Position numbers and translations under genes: made by a program. Below, in pieces: positions 49,665-58,808 of a stretch of 64,000 nucleotides of DNA. The first letter of the stretch is position 1. Every line of letters begins with the position of its first letter. The DNA is from Solibacillus sp. FSL W7-1464 (lineage in GTDB: Bacteria > Bacillota > Bacilli > Bacillales_A > Planococcaceae). The notes beneath the pieces are model-generated. The model made no database searches. It was not told the DNA's origin and saw only the letters and a list, made by a program, of their open reading frames with translations. The stretch covers positions 2,767,001 through 2,831,000 of the forward strand of contig NZ_JBBORC010000001.1 in NCBI RefSeq assembly GCF_038004425.1, in the 5' to 3' direction.

Positions 49665-50850
49665 AAGTCAAGTCACACCCCCATGCAAACCCGTGCCCTT
49701 TACCGACTTCCAGTGACACATATATTTTTACTTCATGCTGTTTTAAAATTTCGATGAGCTCTTCTTCCGAAAATTTGATTGGTTCGCCGTTTTCCACCAT
49801 TGTTGCTCCACCGATTTTAATTGTAATTTTATCGGGATCGATTACAGCGCCAGAATAGCCAACTGCTGCAATAATACGCCCCCAGTTTGCATCACAGCCA
49901 AACACTGCTGTTTTTACAAGTGGTGAACCTACTACTGTTTTTGCGATTTTACGAGCTTCTTCATCTGAAACCGCTCCATCCACTTCTACTTCAATCAGCT
50001 TTGTCGCGCCTTCCCCATCACGTGCAATTGACTTTGCTAAATCTTCTGCTACAAGACGCAGTGCTGTGTAAAAGTTTTCCCAGTCAGGATGTGCAGGAGA
50101 TAGCGGTTCATTTCCTGCTAAACCGTTTGCCATTACAATAACCGTATCGTTCGTTGATGTATCACCATCAACTGTAATCGAGTTGAATGTGCAATCCGTT
50201 ACACTCGATAATGCTTTTTGCAGCTCTTCTGATTCAATATTGGCATCTGTTGTAATAAACCCGAGCATTGTCGCCATATTCGGTTCAATCATGCCTGAGC
50301 CTTTAGCCGTTCCTGAAACAATTATTTCCTTGCCGTCAATGATCGTTGCATAAGTTGTATTTTTCATTACTGTATCCGTCGTTAAAATTGCCTGGGAAAA
50401 ATCAATCCCGCTTTCAAGCTTTGAATCCGGATTTAAAAGCTCTACACCTTTTTTTACGGGTTCCATTTTCATTATTTCCCCGATGACACCTGTAGAGGCT
50501 ACTCCTACCAGATTAGATGCGATGCCAAGCTTTTGTGCGGCAAGCAGTTGCATTTCATATGCATCCAATAGTCCTTGTTTGCCTGTGCATGCATTGGCAT
50601 TTCCTGAATTTACGATGATCGCCTGCATTTTTTTCGATTCATAAACAACTTCTTTTGTTACTTTCAGCGGTGCTGCCTGGACTGCATTTGTCGTAAATAC
50701 ACCGGCAACGCTAGCTGGTACTTCGCTTATTAAAATTGCTAAATCTTTTTTCTTATGTTTAAGTCCGCAATGAACACCTGCTGCAGTAAACCCTTTTGGC
50801 GATACGATATTTTTGCTTGATAATTTTTTCATCTCTATTGTTGAAGTCAT
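49627..50850 (-). CDS. argJ: Ornithine acetyltransferase / N-acetylglutamate synthase
   Basis: The 407-residue precursor self-cleaves at the N-terminal-nucleophile Thr within GMIEPNMATMLGF (about residues 190-200) into alpha and beta chains. It recycles the acetyl group from N-acetylornithine to glutamate and, in Bacillus, may also make acetylglutamate from acetyl-CoA. The start follows GGGAGGGTCATTAG. A repeat-like element separates it from argC by about 200 bases. Confidence 0.93.
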   Translation of the reverse strand: MTSTIEMKKLSSKNIVSPKGFTAAGVHCGLKHKKKDLAILISEVPASVAGVFTTNAVQAAPLKVTKEVVYESKKMQAIIVNSGNANACTGKQGLLDAYEMQLLAAQKLGIASNLVGVASTGVIGEIMKMEPVKKGVELLNPDSKLESGIDFSQAILTTDTVMKNTTYATIIDGKEIIVSGTAKGSGMIEPNMATMLGFITTDANIESEELQKALSSVTDCTFNSITVDGDTSTNDTVIVMANGLAGNEPLSPAHPDWENFYTALRLVAEDLAKSIARDGEGATKLIEVEVDGAVSDEEARKIAKTVVGSPLVKTAVFGCDANWGRIIAAVGYSGAVIDPDKITIKIGGATMVENGEPIKFSEEELIEILKQHEVKIYVSLEVGKGHGFAWGCDLTYDYVQINASYRS

Positions 50851-50890
50851 CTAATGACCCTCCCCTAATTGTCCACGTCATAATATACGG

Positions 50891-51020
50891 GTGATTTCCA
50901 TTCCAGGTCGGACGCTTTCCGCCGAGGATGGCGGCAATTTATTGCGGCCACCGCAGAAGCAGCGTCCTGATGAATGAGAAGGCACAATCCACTCGCCTCC
51001 CCTCCATTCCGATCAACTTG
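50891..51020. repeat. Candidate intergenic repeat of the type seen in Bacillaceae
   Basis: The stretch begins GTGATTTCCATTCCAGG and continues CGGACGCTTTCCGC, then has a GGCGGCAATT/ATTGCGGCC inverted segment, and ends TCCATTCCGATCAACTTG. Its GC content is above that of its surroundings. I recall a widespread Bacillaceae element with TTCCATTCCAGGCGGACGCTTTCCGC near its start. It lies between argC and argJ and has no good open frame. Confidence 0.5.
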
Positions 51021-51047
51021 TTTTTCATTTTTTCTTATCTTGATAAA

Positions 51048-52082
51048 TTAAATAAAATACGGAACGAGTTGTAAGCCCGTTTGCTGCGGGAGACCGAATT
51101 GAACATTCATGTTCTGAATTGCCTGCCCCGCTGCTCCTTTAACCAAATTATCGATCACACCGACAATCGTTGCCCGATTTGTCCTTTCATCGAGCTTCAC
51201 GTATATGTCGCAATAGTTCGAACCTTTTACGCGATTTGTTCCTATTGCGGAAGCTTCTTGAATGACACGGACAAATGGATGGTCTTTATACGTTTCTGTT
51301 AAACAGTCCACTAATTGTGCTTGTGTCACACCTTCAGTTACTTGAGCATAGGAAGTTGCTAAAATACCTCGTGTCATCGGGACTAGATGTGTATTAAACG
51401 TGATTGTTGTTTCAATATCGGTAAACATTGAAATCGCTTGTTCGATTTCGGGAATGTGCTGGTGTTCATTAATTTTATAAATCGAGAAGCTTTCATTTGC
51501 TTCACTGAAATGTGTTGCTTGTGAAGGTTTATTACCTGCCCCTGAAATTCCGCTCTTTGCATCAATGACCAGGAAGCCAGGGTCAATTAACCGATGTTTT
51601 ATAAGAGGCAGGATAGATAATAATACGGCCGTCGGATAACAGCCCGGATTGGCAATTAAATCTGCCTTTTCTATAGCTGGCTCATTCCACTCCGTTAATC
51701 CGTACACACTTCGCGCCACTACTTCCTGTGGAGCCGGATTTTTTTTATACCATGTTTCATAGCTTGCTAAATTTTTCAGTCGGAAATCCCCTGATAAATC
51801 AATTAGTTTTGGTCCTCTCTCAACTAAAGACGGGAAAATCGTACTTGATACCCCCGAAGGTGTACTTGCAAAGACGACATCATATTCCGCCAATGCATCA
51901 TCATCCAATTTGAGTAATGGCTGATTATAAATATCCGTTAAGTGTGGAAATTTATCCGAAAATTGAGTCCCTTCATCCGAGGAGGTAAATAATCCAATTT
52001 CTTCTATTTCCTTATGATTATGCAAAAATCGTAGTAGTTCTAATCCACCGTAACCTGTTGCACCAATAATACCTGCTTTCAT
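51048..52082 (-). CDS. argC: N-acetyl-gamma-glutamyl-phosphate reductase
   Basis: The 344-residue NADPH-dependent enzyme reduces acetylglutamyl phosphate to the semialdehyde. The N-terminal Rossmann loop GATGYGGLELLRF is at residues 8-20, and the active-site Cys is in LIANPGCYPTAVLL near residue 147. Start codon preceded by GGGGTGACAAC. First gene of argCJBD, with an ARG-box promoter upstream. Confidence 0.94.
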   Translation of the reverse strand: MKAGIIGATGYGGLELLRFLHNHKEIEEIGLFTSSDEGTQFSDKFPHLTDIYNQPLLKLDDDALAEYDVVFASTPSGVSSTIFPSLVERGPKLIDLSGDFRLKNLASYETWYKKNPAPQEVVARSVYGLTEWNEPAIEKADLIANPGCYPTAVLLSILPLIKHRLIDPGFLVIDAKSGISGAGNKPSQATHFSEANESFSIYKINEHQHIPEIEQAISMFTDIETTITFNTHLVPMTRGILATSYAQVTEGVTQAQLVDCLTETYKDHPFVRVIQEASAIGTNRVKGSNYCDIYVKLDERTNRATIVGVIDNLVKGAAGQAIQNMNVQFGLPQQTGLQLVPYFI

Positions 52083-52143
52083 GTTGTCACCCCGTCATTT
52101 TTATATGGCTAATACTTTTCTACGAATCTAAATGATAAAAATA

Positions 52144-52172
52144 AGTATAAGTATGTATAATTATTTAGTCAA
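52144..52172 (-). promoter_or_regulatory. argC promoter with ARG box (AhrC/ArgR site)
   Basis: On the minus strand TTGACT (52167-52172) and TATACT (52144-52149) are spaced by 17 bases. The spacer contains TGTATAATTATTTA on the plus strand (52154-52167), which matches the ARG-box TGAATAATTATTCA at 12 of 14 positions. Binding of an arginine-loaded repressor here would block the polymerase. Confidence 0.72.
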
Positions 52173-52230
52173 CTGTATTTTTATATAATTGTAGATTATT
52201 CTAAATTATCGTTCAATAATAATACAAAAA

Positions 52231-52258
52231 GGCGCCTACATATGTAAGCGCCCCGATT
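52231..52258 (-). terminator. Terminator after acsA
   Basis: On the minus strand GGCGCTTACATATGTAGGCGCC forms a stem with a palindromic TACATATGTA core, followed by TTTTTGTATT. It lies 25 bases after the acsA stop. Confidence 0.85.
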
Positions 52259-52280
52259 TAAGAAGTACCGGCATATAAAG

Positions 52281-54008
52281 TTAATCTTCCATTGTAGATA
52301 GATCGCCTGCCGGTAAGTCCAGTTCCCATGCTTTTAACACACGGCGCATTATTTTACCGCTTCGGGTTTTCGGCAGCTTATCTTTGAATTCAATTTCACG
52401 TGGTGCTGAATGGGCGGATAACCCTGTTTTTACAAAGTCCCGAATATTCGCTTCTAGCGTTTCGCTCGGCTCCACTCCTTCACGCAATGAAATAAATGCC
52501 TTAATAATTTCTCCTCGTACAGGATCTGGTTTTCCAATTACACCCGCTTCCACCACATCAGGATGTTCAAGCAGTTTACTTTCCACTTCAAATGGCCCAA
52601 CCCGTTCTCCTGCCGTCATAATAACATCGTCCACGCGACCTTGAAACCAGAAGTAACCTTCCTCGTCCATAAATGCAGAATCTCCTGAAACATACCATTC
52701 TCCTTTTAAAAAATAAGATTCATAGCGTTCTGGATTACCCCAAATTTGCCGCATCATCGCAGGCCATCCTTTTTTGATCGCCAAATTCCCCATCGTATAA
52801 GGCGGTACTTCATTGCCTTGATCGTCTACAATCGTTGCATGAATACCCGGCACTGGTTTTCCCATTGAACCTGGCTTAATATCCATCGATGGATAGTTAC
52901 AGATTATATGGCCTCCCGTTTCCGTCATCCACCATGTATCGTGAATACGATGGTTTAAAATCTCCATTCCCCACTTCACTACTTCCGGGTTCAATGGTTC
53001 ACCGACCGATAAAACGTGACGAAGTGTAGAAAGGTTATATTTGCCGATAATATTCGGACCTGCACCCATCAACATCCGAAATGCAGTTGGCGCACTATAC
53101 CATACCGTGACACCATATTCCTCAATTGCTCCATACCAGGCTTGCGGACTGAAGCGCCCCCCTATGACAACATTAGTCACACCGTTTAACCAAGGTCCAA
53201 AAATTCCGTAAGCTGTACCGGTCACCCAACCAGGATCGGCTGTGCACCAGTAAATATCGTCCTCCTTTAGATCCAGTACCCACTGTGCTGTCTGGTATTG
53301 CTGAACCATTGCATAATGGACTTGCAATACCCCTTTTGGTGCACCCGTTGAGCCGGATGTATAATGCAAAATGGAGCCATCTTCCTTATCGACCCATTCA
53401 ATGTCAAAATCCCGAGATGCCTCTGCAAAGTATTTATTAAAATCTAAAATCTTATCCGTTTCTTCAATATTTTCCCCGACTACAAAGACCGTTTTTAAAT
53501 GCGGTAGCTTTTCCAGCGGTACTCTGTTCAACAATTCAGGCGTTGTTATGATTGCTGTCGCCTCACTGTCCATTAAACGGTCATACACGGCACCTTCCAT
53601 AAATGCTTCGAATAATGGACCTACTATTGCGCCAATCTTCAATGCACCAATTAAGCTGAAATAAAGTTCCGGCGAGCGCGGCATAAAAATAAAAATACGT
53701 TCACCTTTTTTTAAATCCGCCTTTTCTTTCAACACATTCGCCGCTTTATTCGAAAGACGTTTCATATCATAAAAAGAATATGCCTCATTCCGGCTCCCAT
53801 CATTATAATAAAGAGCCACTTTGTTTTTGCGGTGTGTTGATGCATGCCGGTCAACTGCCTCATAAGCAATATTGACTTTCCCCGTTTCAAACCAAGAAAA
53901 TGCTTTTTCACTATGTTGCCAATCATGATTTGCAGCTGTTTCCTCATAATTTTTTAAATTATGTTCCCCCGGAATAACTGCAAGCTTTTCCATTGTTTTC
54001 GTCCCCAT
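52281..54008 (-). CDS. acsA: Acetyl-CoA synthetase (AcsA)
   Basis: The 575-residue AMP-forming enzyme makes acetyl-CoA from acetate. The ATP-site loop YTSGSTGAPKGV, the TGD-like WYVSGDSAFMDEEGYFWFQGR and the C-terminal catalytic Lys in PKTRSGKIMRR are visible. That Lys is the one acetylated by AcuA and deacetylated by AcuC and SrtN in B. subtilis. I start at the ATG after AAAGGGGATTTTTC and drop 11 upstream codons. It is divergent from acuABC, as in B. subtilis. Confidence 0.94.
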   Translation of the reverse strand: MGTKTMEKLAVIPGEHNLKNYEETAANHDWQHSEKAFSWFETGKVNIAYEAVDRHASTHRKNKVALYYNDGSRNEAYSFYDMKRLSNKAANVLKEKADLKKGERIFIFMPRSPELYFSLIGALKIGAIVGPLFEAFMEGAVYDRLMDSEATAIITTPELLNRVPLEKLPHLKTVFVVGENIEETDKILDFNKYFAEASRDFDIEWVDKEDGSILHYTSGSTGAPKGVLQVHYAMVQQYQTAQWVLDLKEDDIYWCTADPGWVTGTAYGIFGPWLNGVTNVVIGGRFSPQAWYGAIEEYGVTVWYSAPTAFRMLMGAGPNIIGKYNLSTLRHVLSVGEPLNPEVVKWGMEILNHRIHDTWWMTETGGHIICNYPSMDIKPGSMGKPVPGIHATIVDDQGNEVPPYTMGNLAIKKGWPAMMRQIWGNPERYESYFLKGEWYVSGDSAFMDEEGYFWFQGRVDDVIMTAGERVGPFEVESKLLEHPDVVEAGVIGKPDPVRGEIIKAFISLREGVEPSETLEANIRDFVKTGLSAHSAPREIEFKDKLPKTRSGKIMRRVLKAWELDLPAGDLSTMED

Positions 54009-54058
54009 GAAAAATCCCCTTTCATTAAAAACTACAATCATTTTACAATAAAAATACT

Positions 54059-54124
54059 ATAATAGGCAAAATATTTAAAACTTTCAATCAATTTAGTTAC
54101 ATCTCGCGAATTTAAGCGTATTTT
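54059..54124. promoter_or_regulatory. Divergent acsA / acuA control region with weak cre candidate
   Basis: For acsA, minus-strand TTGAAA (54082-54087) and TATTAT (54059-54064) have 17-base spacing. For acuA, a TATAAT lies at 54139-54144 without a good -35. Between them TTTAAGCGTATTTT (54111-54124) matches the cre consensus at 11 of 14 positions. CcpA control of both genes is known in B. subtilis. Confidence 0.5.
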
Positions 54125-54172
54125 CGCATGAAATAGAGTATAATAGATGTATTAAAAGCAGGTGGTGTGATT

Positions 54173-54805
54173 ATGATTCATGTGAAAAATTATTATAGTC
54201 TTGAATTCAAAACGGGGAATGGTAATGTTTTAGTAGAAGGACCCGTTTCTTCCGAAAAACTTGCTACCTACACATTACATGAAGATTTAAAAGCTTTTAG
54301 ACCTTCCCATCAGCAGCATGAAGCACTTGTCGGAATTGCTAAGCTTGAAGAAGGGCGCATTGTTGTCATTCGGCAGGATAATATAATCGTCGGCTATGTT
54401 ACGTACCTCTATCCGGATCCGCTGGAGCGCTGGTCAGAAGACCGGATTCCAAATATGATTGAGCTTGGTGCCATTGAAGTCATACCTGCTTTTAGAGGAT
54501 CAGGTGCAGGCAAAAAATTATTGGAAGTATCATTTATGGATGATGCTTTGGAAGATTATTTAGTGATTACAACTGAATATTACTGGCATTGGGATTTAAA
54601 AGGAACAGGTTTATCTGTATGGGAATATCGGAATATGATGGAGAGAATGATGACCTCTGTCAATTTCGAGTATTATGCAACAGATGACCCTGAAATAACT
54701 TCCCATCCTGCCAACTGTCTAATGGCACGTGTGGGGGCACGTGTGGGAAATGAGACATTGGAGAGATTTGACAGACTTCGCTTTAGAAATCGTTTCATGT
54801 ATTAA
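54173..54805 (+). CDS. acuA: Acetoin utilization protein AcuA (Gcn5-type protein acetyltransferase)
   Basis: The 210-residue enzyme acetylates the active-site Lys of AcsA. GNAT features are the acceptor strand IELGAIEVIPAFRGSGAGKKLLE, containing the acetyl-CoA loop (RGSGAGK). Length equals B. subtilis AcuA. I start at the ATG after CAGGTGGTG, two codons inside the longest frame. Near its end a 12-base tandem duplication (54724-54747) encodes ARVGARVG. Confidence 0.93.
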   Translation: MIHVKNYYSLEFKTGNGNVLVEGPVSSEKLATYTLHEDLKAFRPSHQQHEALVGIAKLEEGRIVVIRQDNIIVGYVTYLYPDPLERWSEDRIPNMIELGAIEVIPAFRGSGAGKKLLEVSFMDDALEDYLVITTEYYWHWDLKGTGLSVWEYRNMMERMMTSVNFEYYATDDPEITSHPANCLMARVGARVGNETLERFDRLRFRNRFMY

Positions 54806-54830
54806 TTCTTATCACAAAGGGGAATGAACT

Positions 54831-55478
54831 ATGATCGTCGAAGAAATTATGCACAGAAAGATACATACACTTCTGCCTGAAAATACCGTGCGGGATGCTG
54901 TGCGTCTTATGCGGGAAAAAAATATACGCCATGTACCAATTGTAAACAAAGACAATCTGGTTGTAGGAATCATAACAGATCATGACTTAAAAAATGCTTT
55001 ACCTTCCCGGTTGCGCGAAGAACCGGACTCTACGGTTTATGATGCCCCAATCGGGGAAATCATGGTCAAAAATCCGATAGTCGGTCATCCGCTAGACTTC
55101 GTTGAAGAAGTTGCCATGACTTTCTATGATGCTAAAATCAGTTGCCTGCCTATTGTCACTGCCGGAAAACTGGTTGGTATCGTAACAACGACTGATTTAC
55201 TGTATACCTACATCGAATTAACAGGCGCTCATAAACCCGGCTCTAAAATTGATATCCGGGTAAATGACAAACCCGGCATGCTGTTTGAAATAACGAAAGT
55301 CTTCCATGATAATAAGGCAAATGTATTAAGTGTTCTCGTATATCCCGATGGTGAAAATGTGAAGTCCCGAATTGTAAGTGTCCGTCTGCAAGTAATCAAT
55401 CCGCTGCATATTATTGAAGAGTTGCGAAAGCAAGGATACGATGTATTGTGGCCAAACCTGCCTGGCATTACATTATGA
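54831..55478 (+). CDS. acuB: Acetoin utilization protein AcuB (CBS-CBS-ACT)
   Basis: The 215-residue protein has two CBS domains (about residues 1-60 and 75-135) and a C-terminal ACT domain (DIRVNDKPGMLFEITKVFHDNKANV). In the operon with acuA and acuC, it may modulate the acetylation switch by binding adenosine nucleotides or amino acids; the mechanism is not established. AAAGGGGAATGAACT precedes the start. Its last four bases overlap acuC. Confidence 0.92.
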   Translation: MIVEEIMHRKIHTLLPENTVRDAVRLMREKNIRHVPIVNKDNLVVGIITDHDLKNALPSRLREEPDSTVYDAPIGEIMVKNPIVGHPLDFVEEVAMTFYDAKISCLPIVTAGKLVGIVTTTDLLYTYIELTGAHKPGSKIDIRVNDKPGMLFEITKVFHDNKANVLSVLVYPDGENVKSRIVSVRLQVINPLHIIEELRKQGYDVLWPNLPGITL

Positions 55479-56638
55479 AAAAAGCTGTATTTATTTATTC
55501 ACCGGAACAACTTACTTACAAATTTTCGGACACCCACCCGTTTAACCATAAACGATTACACTTAACGATTGATTTACTGAAAAATATCGGTGCACTCCAA
55601 AATGAGGATATCGTCCCTGCCCGTATTGCAACAGATGAAGAAATTGCACTGGCCCACGACATGCAGTATATCGAAATCGTAAAAAAAGCTGGTCATGGGG
55701 AGTTAACCGTCCAGCAAGGGGAACCATATGGTATTGGAACAGAGGATACACCGATTTTTAAAAATATGCACGAAGCAAGCGCGCTGTTGGTCGGCGGGAC
55801 CTTACAGGCGGTCGATCAGGTACTGCAGGGAAAAGCCCAGCACGCATTAAACTTGGGCGGCGGTCTCCATCACGGATTCCGCGGAAAAGCATCCGGTTTT
55901 TGCATTTATAATGACAGCAGTGTAGCCATTAAATATATTCAGGAGAAGTACGGCCTGCGCGTTTTATATGTAGATACTGATGCCCATCATGGGGATGGCG
56001 TTCAATGGTCCTTTTATGATGATCCGAATGTATGTACATTGTCGATTCATGAGACGGGCCGCTATTTATTTCCGGGTACAGGCAATATTACAGAGCGCGG
56101 GAACGGTGAAGGATACGGTACTTCTTTTAACTTCCCGATAGATGCGTTTACAGAAGATGAAAGCTTTCTGGAAATATATGAACAGTCAATGCGGGAAGTA
56201 TTTGAATTTTTCAAACCCGATGTCGTACTGACACAAAATGGTGCAGATGCCCATTATTTTGACCCGCTCACACATCTGTACGGGACAATGAATATTTATA
56301 AAGAAATACCGAAGCTTGCGCATAAATTGGCACATGAATATTGTGAAGGCCGCTGGATTGCTGTAGGTGGCGGAGGGTATGATATTTGGCGGGTCGTTCC
56401 GCGGGCCTGGTCCCATATTTGGACAGAGATGACCGATCAGCCTGCTCCGACTGGACCGTTACCGCAGCAATGGCTTGATAAATGGCAAGCGGAATCACCT
56501 GTTCCGCTAATCCCGACCTGGAATGACCCATACCCATTATATGACCCTATTCCGCGCAAAGCTGAAATTGAGGAAAAAAATGCACGAATGCTTGAAAAAG
56601 CACTACATATAATTCGGACAGAAAAAAACCGTTCGTAA
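55475..56638 (+). CDS. acuC: Acetoin utilization protein AcuC (class I/II-type lysine deacetylase)
   Basis: The 387-residue histone-deacetylase fold enzyme removes acetyl groups from AcsA. Active-site features are the HHGFRGKASGFCIYND His pair, DTDAHHGDGVQ with zinc Asp and His, and a late GADAHYFDPL. It starts with ATG overlapping the acuB stop as ATGA, so AcuB and AcuC translation are coupled. Length equals B. subtilis AcuC. Confidence 0.95.
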   Translation: MKKAVFIYSPEQLTYKFSDTHPFNHKRLHLTIDLLKNIGALQNEDIVPARIATDEEIALAHDMQYIEIVKKAGHGELTVQQGEPYGIGTEDTPIFKNMHEASALLVGGTLQAVDQVLQGKAQHALNLGGGLHHGFRGKASGFCIYNDSSVAIKYIQEKYGLRVLYVDTDAHHGDGVQWSFYDDPNVCTLSIHETGRYLFPGTGNITERGNGEGYGTSFNFPIDAFTEDESFLEIYEQSMREVFEFFKPDVVLTQNGADAHYFDPLTHLYGTMNIYKEIPKLAHKLAHEYCEGRWIAVGGGGYDIWRVVPRAWSHIWTEMTDQPAPTGPLPQQWLDKWQAESPVPLIPTWNDPYPLYDPIPRKAEIEEKNARMLEKALHIIRTEKNRS

Positions 56639-56680
56639 CGGTTGCAATAAATATCGTAAAAATTTTGAAGCGATAAATAA

Positions 56681-56717
56681 AACAAAGCGCCTGTCAGCTG
56701 TAGACAGGCGCTTTGTT
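56681..56717. terminator. Bidirectional terminator between acuC and ccpA
   Basis: A 15-bp perfect stem AACAAAGCGCCTGTC / GACAGGCGCTTTGTT, loop of 7, touches the ccpA stop. A- and T-runs flank both sides. Confidence 0.9.
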
Positions 56718-57714
56718 ATTTACTCGAACCACGCTTTTCAATGCGGTGAGGCAAGATGACATGCTGCTGTTCAACTTCCTCTTTGTTCATATACTTCGTT
56801 AATAATCGCATTGCGACCGCTCCAATATCGTATAAAGGCAATACAACACTTGTAAGTCTTGGGCGTACCATGCGCGCTAGTTTGGAATTTTCGAAGCTGA
56901 TGATTTCAACATCATTCGGTACATTTTTTCCTTTATCTTGAATGCCATGTACGAGTCCAATGGCAAGCTCATCATTTCCGACAAAAATGGCTGTAGGCGG
57001 TTGCTGCAGTTCACTTAAATTCGCCCAGCTTTCCAACCCGTCATCATAAGAGCCGTCCCCGGCAACAATTAATGCTTGGTCTATTTCGATATTTGCTTTT
57101 TCCAGTGCATCTTTATAGGCTGCAAGTTTATGCTGGCCATTTACTGTATACTGCAACGGACCTGAGACAAACGCAATTCTCGTATGTCCATTATTAATTA
57201 GTGTTTCTACAGCTTCAAATGCCGCATTATAATAGTCAATGTTTACAGAAGCCACTTTTTCAGTTGAACTGATGGAACCTGCCAATACAATCGGTACAGG
57301 ACATGCTTCCACCGCACGTTGAATATTTTCAGTTACCTCTTCACTCATCATGACAATACCGTCAACTTGCTTTCCTAGCATCGTATCAAGTAAAGACAAC
57401 TCTTTTTCTTCATTTTGATCTGAATTTGCTAAAATAATATTATAGCGATACATTGTCGCAATATCTTCAATGCCTCGTGCAAGCTCAGCATTTAAATTAT
57501 TCGAAATATCAGGGATGATGACTCCTACCGATGTTGTTTTTTTGCTTGCCAAGCCACGTGCTACTGCATTTGGACGATATTCAAGACGCTCAATCACTTC
57601 CAGCACTTTTTTTCTTGTTGCAGGCTTAACATTTTGATTTCCATTTACTACGCGAGATACGGTTGCCATTGATACATTCGCCTCACGTGCAACATCATAA
57701 ATTGTGACAGTCAA
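56716..57714 (-). CDS. ccpA: Catabolite control protein A
   Basis: The 332-residue LacI-family regulator opens with [23 protein letters not shown], almost the same DNA-binding helix as in B. subtilis CcpA. The hinge is [22 protein letters not shown], followed by the effector domain. With HPr-Ser46-P it binds cre sites and controls many genes, including candidates in this window (citZ, acsA, acuABC). The start is TTG after GGGGGAGAAACTT; eleven upstream codons are discarded. Confidence 0.95.
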   Translation of the reverse strand: MTVTIYDVAREANVSMATVSRVVNGNQNVKPATRKKVLEVIERLEYRPNAVARGLASKKTTSVGVIIPDISNNLNAELARGIEDIATMYRYNIILANSDQNEEKELSLLDTMLGKQVDGIVMMSEEVTENIQRAVEACPVPIVLAGSISSTEKVASVNIDYYNAAFEAVETLINNGHTRIAFVSGPLQYTVNGQHKLAAYKDALEKANIEIDQALIVAGDGSYDDGLESWANLSELQQPPTAIFVGNDELAIGLVHGIQDKGKNVPNDVEIISFENSKLARMVRPRLTSVVLPLYDIGAVAMRLLTKYMNKEEVEQQHVILPHRIEKRGSSK

Positions 57715-57879
57715 AAGTTTCTCCCCCTTTTTATTATAGTGATACAAGTTTTTATAAACGACTAGTAGAACTAATTGTTATGTATAGCTTCATCATATAA
57801 TATTTTCAATTCTATTTTCAATCTAAAACCTAGTGAATACCTGGTTTTTTCATCAATTGTCTTAAAATATTCAAAAAAT

Positions 57880-57900
57880 GTGCTATCAACATGATAGCAC
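57880..57900 (-). terminator. Terminator after the hydroxybutyrate dehydrogenase-like gene
   Basis: A 9-bp perfect stem GTGCTATCA / TGATAGCAC with a 3-base loop is followed on the minus strand by ATTTTTTG. Confidence 0.85.
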
Positions 57901-57920
57901 CTGTTTAAATTCGCCTTTTT

Positions 57921-58679
57921 TTATTGAACGGTGTACCCGCCATCCAATACAATGGCCTGTCCCGTCATCCCTATTGCTGCATCACTGCATAAGTAATTGA
58001 CTAGTGCTGCAATCTCAGAAACATCAATGAGCCGCTTTTGGGGCACTAAAGGATAGAGTACTTGCTCCAATACATCTTCAACCGCTATATTACGTGTTTT
58101 CGCTAAATCCTGAAATTGATTTCTAACCAATTTCGTATCGACATAGCCGGGACAAATTGCATTTACTGTGATTCCATCTGCAGCTGTTTCTAGTGCCGCT
58201 ACTTTTGTTAATCCGATTACACCATGTTTAGCGGTATTATAGCCGGCTTTTCCTGCAAATCCGACTAAACCATTGATGGATGCGATATTAATTATTCTGC
58301 CAAAGTTTTGCTGTTTCATAATAGGTAACACGTACTTCATGAAAATAAAGGGTCCAACAACCATTACCTTCTGCATCAATTCAAAAATTTCCGTATCAAA
58401 TTCCTCTATCATCGATACATGCTGAAAACCTGCATTGTTGATCATGACATGTAGTGCACCAAACTGTGAAATAACTGTATCGATCGTTTCCTTAATTTGG
58501 CCTTCATCGCTGACATCACACAGAAGGTAATTTAGATCCGGCCGTTCTGTAATTGCTTCTTTTAGTCTTTCTTCATTTTTATCTGAAATAATAACTGTCA
58601 TCCCATTGTTTGAGAGCTCTTTAGCAATTTCAAAACCGATTCCTTGTGCTGCTCCGGTAATTAGCGCAATTTTTTGCAC
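57921..58679 (-). CDS. 3-hydroxybutyrate dehydrogenase (SDR family)
   Basis: The 252-residue short-chain dehydrogenase has the NAD motif TGAAQGIGFEIA at residues 8-19, NNAG at about 89, the catalytic Ser in NIASINGLVG and the Tyr/Lys pair in GYNTAKHG. The GKAGYNTAKHGVIGL and C-terminal LDGGYTVQ are typical of D-3-hydroxybutyrate dehydrogenases, linking acetoacetate to 3-hydroxybutyrate and PHB use. This gene is not between aroA and ccpA in B. subtilis. It starts at a non-ATG codon (GTG) with AAGGGGGAATGACATT upstream. Confidence 0.82.
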   Translation of the reverse strand: MQKIALITGAAQGIGFEIAKELSNNGMTVIISDKNEERLKEAITERPDLNYLLCDVSDEGQIKETIDTVISQFGALHVMINNAGFQHVSMIEEFDTEIFELMQKVMVVGPFIFMKYVLPIMKQQNFGRIINIASINGLVGFAGKAGYNTAKHGVIGLTKVAALETAADGITVNAICPGYVDTKLVRNQFQDLAKTRNIAVEDVLEQVLYPLVPQKRLIDVSEIAALVNYLCSDAAIGMTGQAIVLDGGYTVQ

Positions 58680-58767
58680 AATGTCATTCCCCCTTAAATA
58701 AGGTATTTAGAAAAAATTGTAATTTATTTCACTGCTCTTCGTCAAATTAAAACGAGCACAAATACAT

Positions 58768-58801
58768 AAAGGCCCATGTTGAATGACTCAACATGGGCTT
58801 A
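58768..58801 (-). terminator. Terminator after aroA(G)
   Basis: On the minus strand AAGCCCATGTTGA and TCAACATGGGCCTT form a stem with a 5-base loop. It lies 6 bases after the stop. A T-rich tail of TTATG follows. Confidence 0.85.
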
Positions 58802-58808
58802 TTAATGA

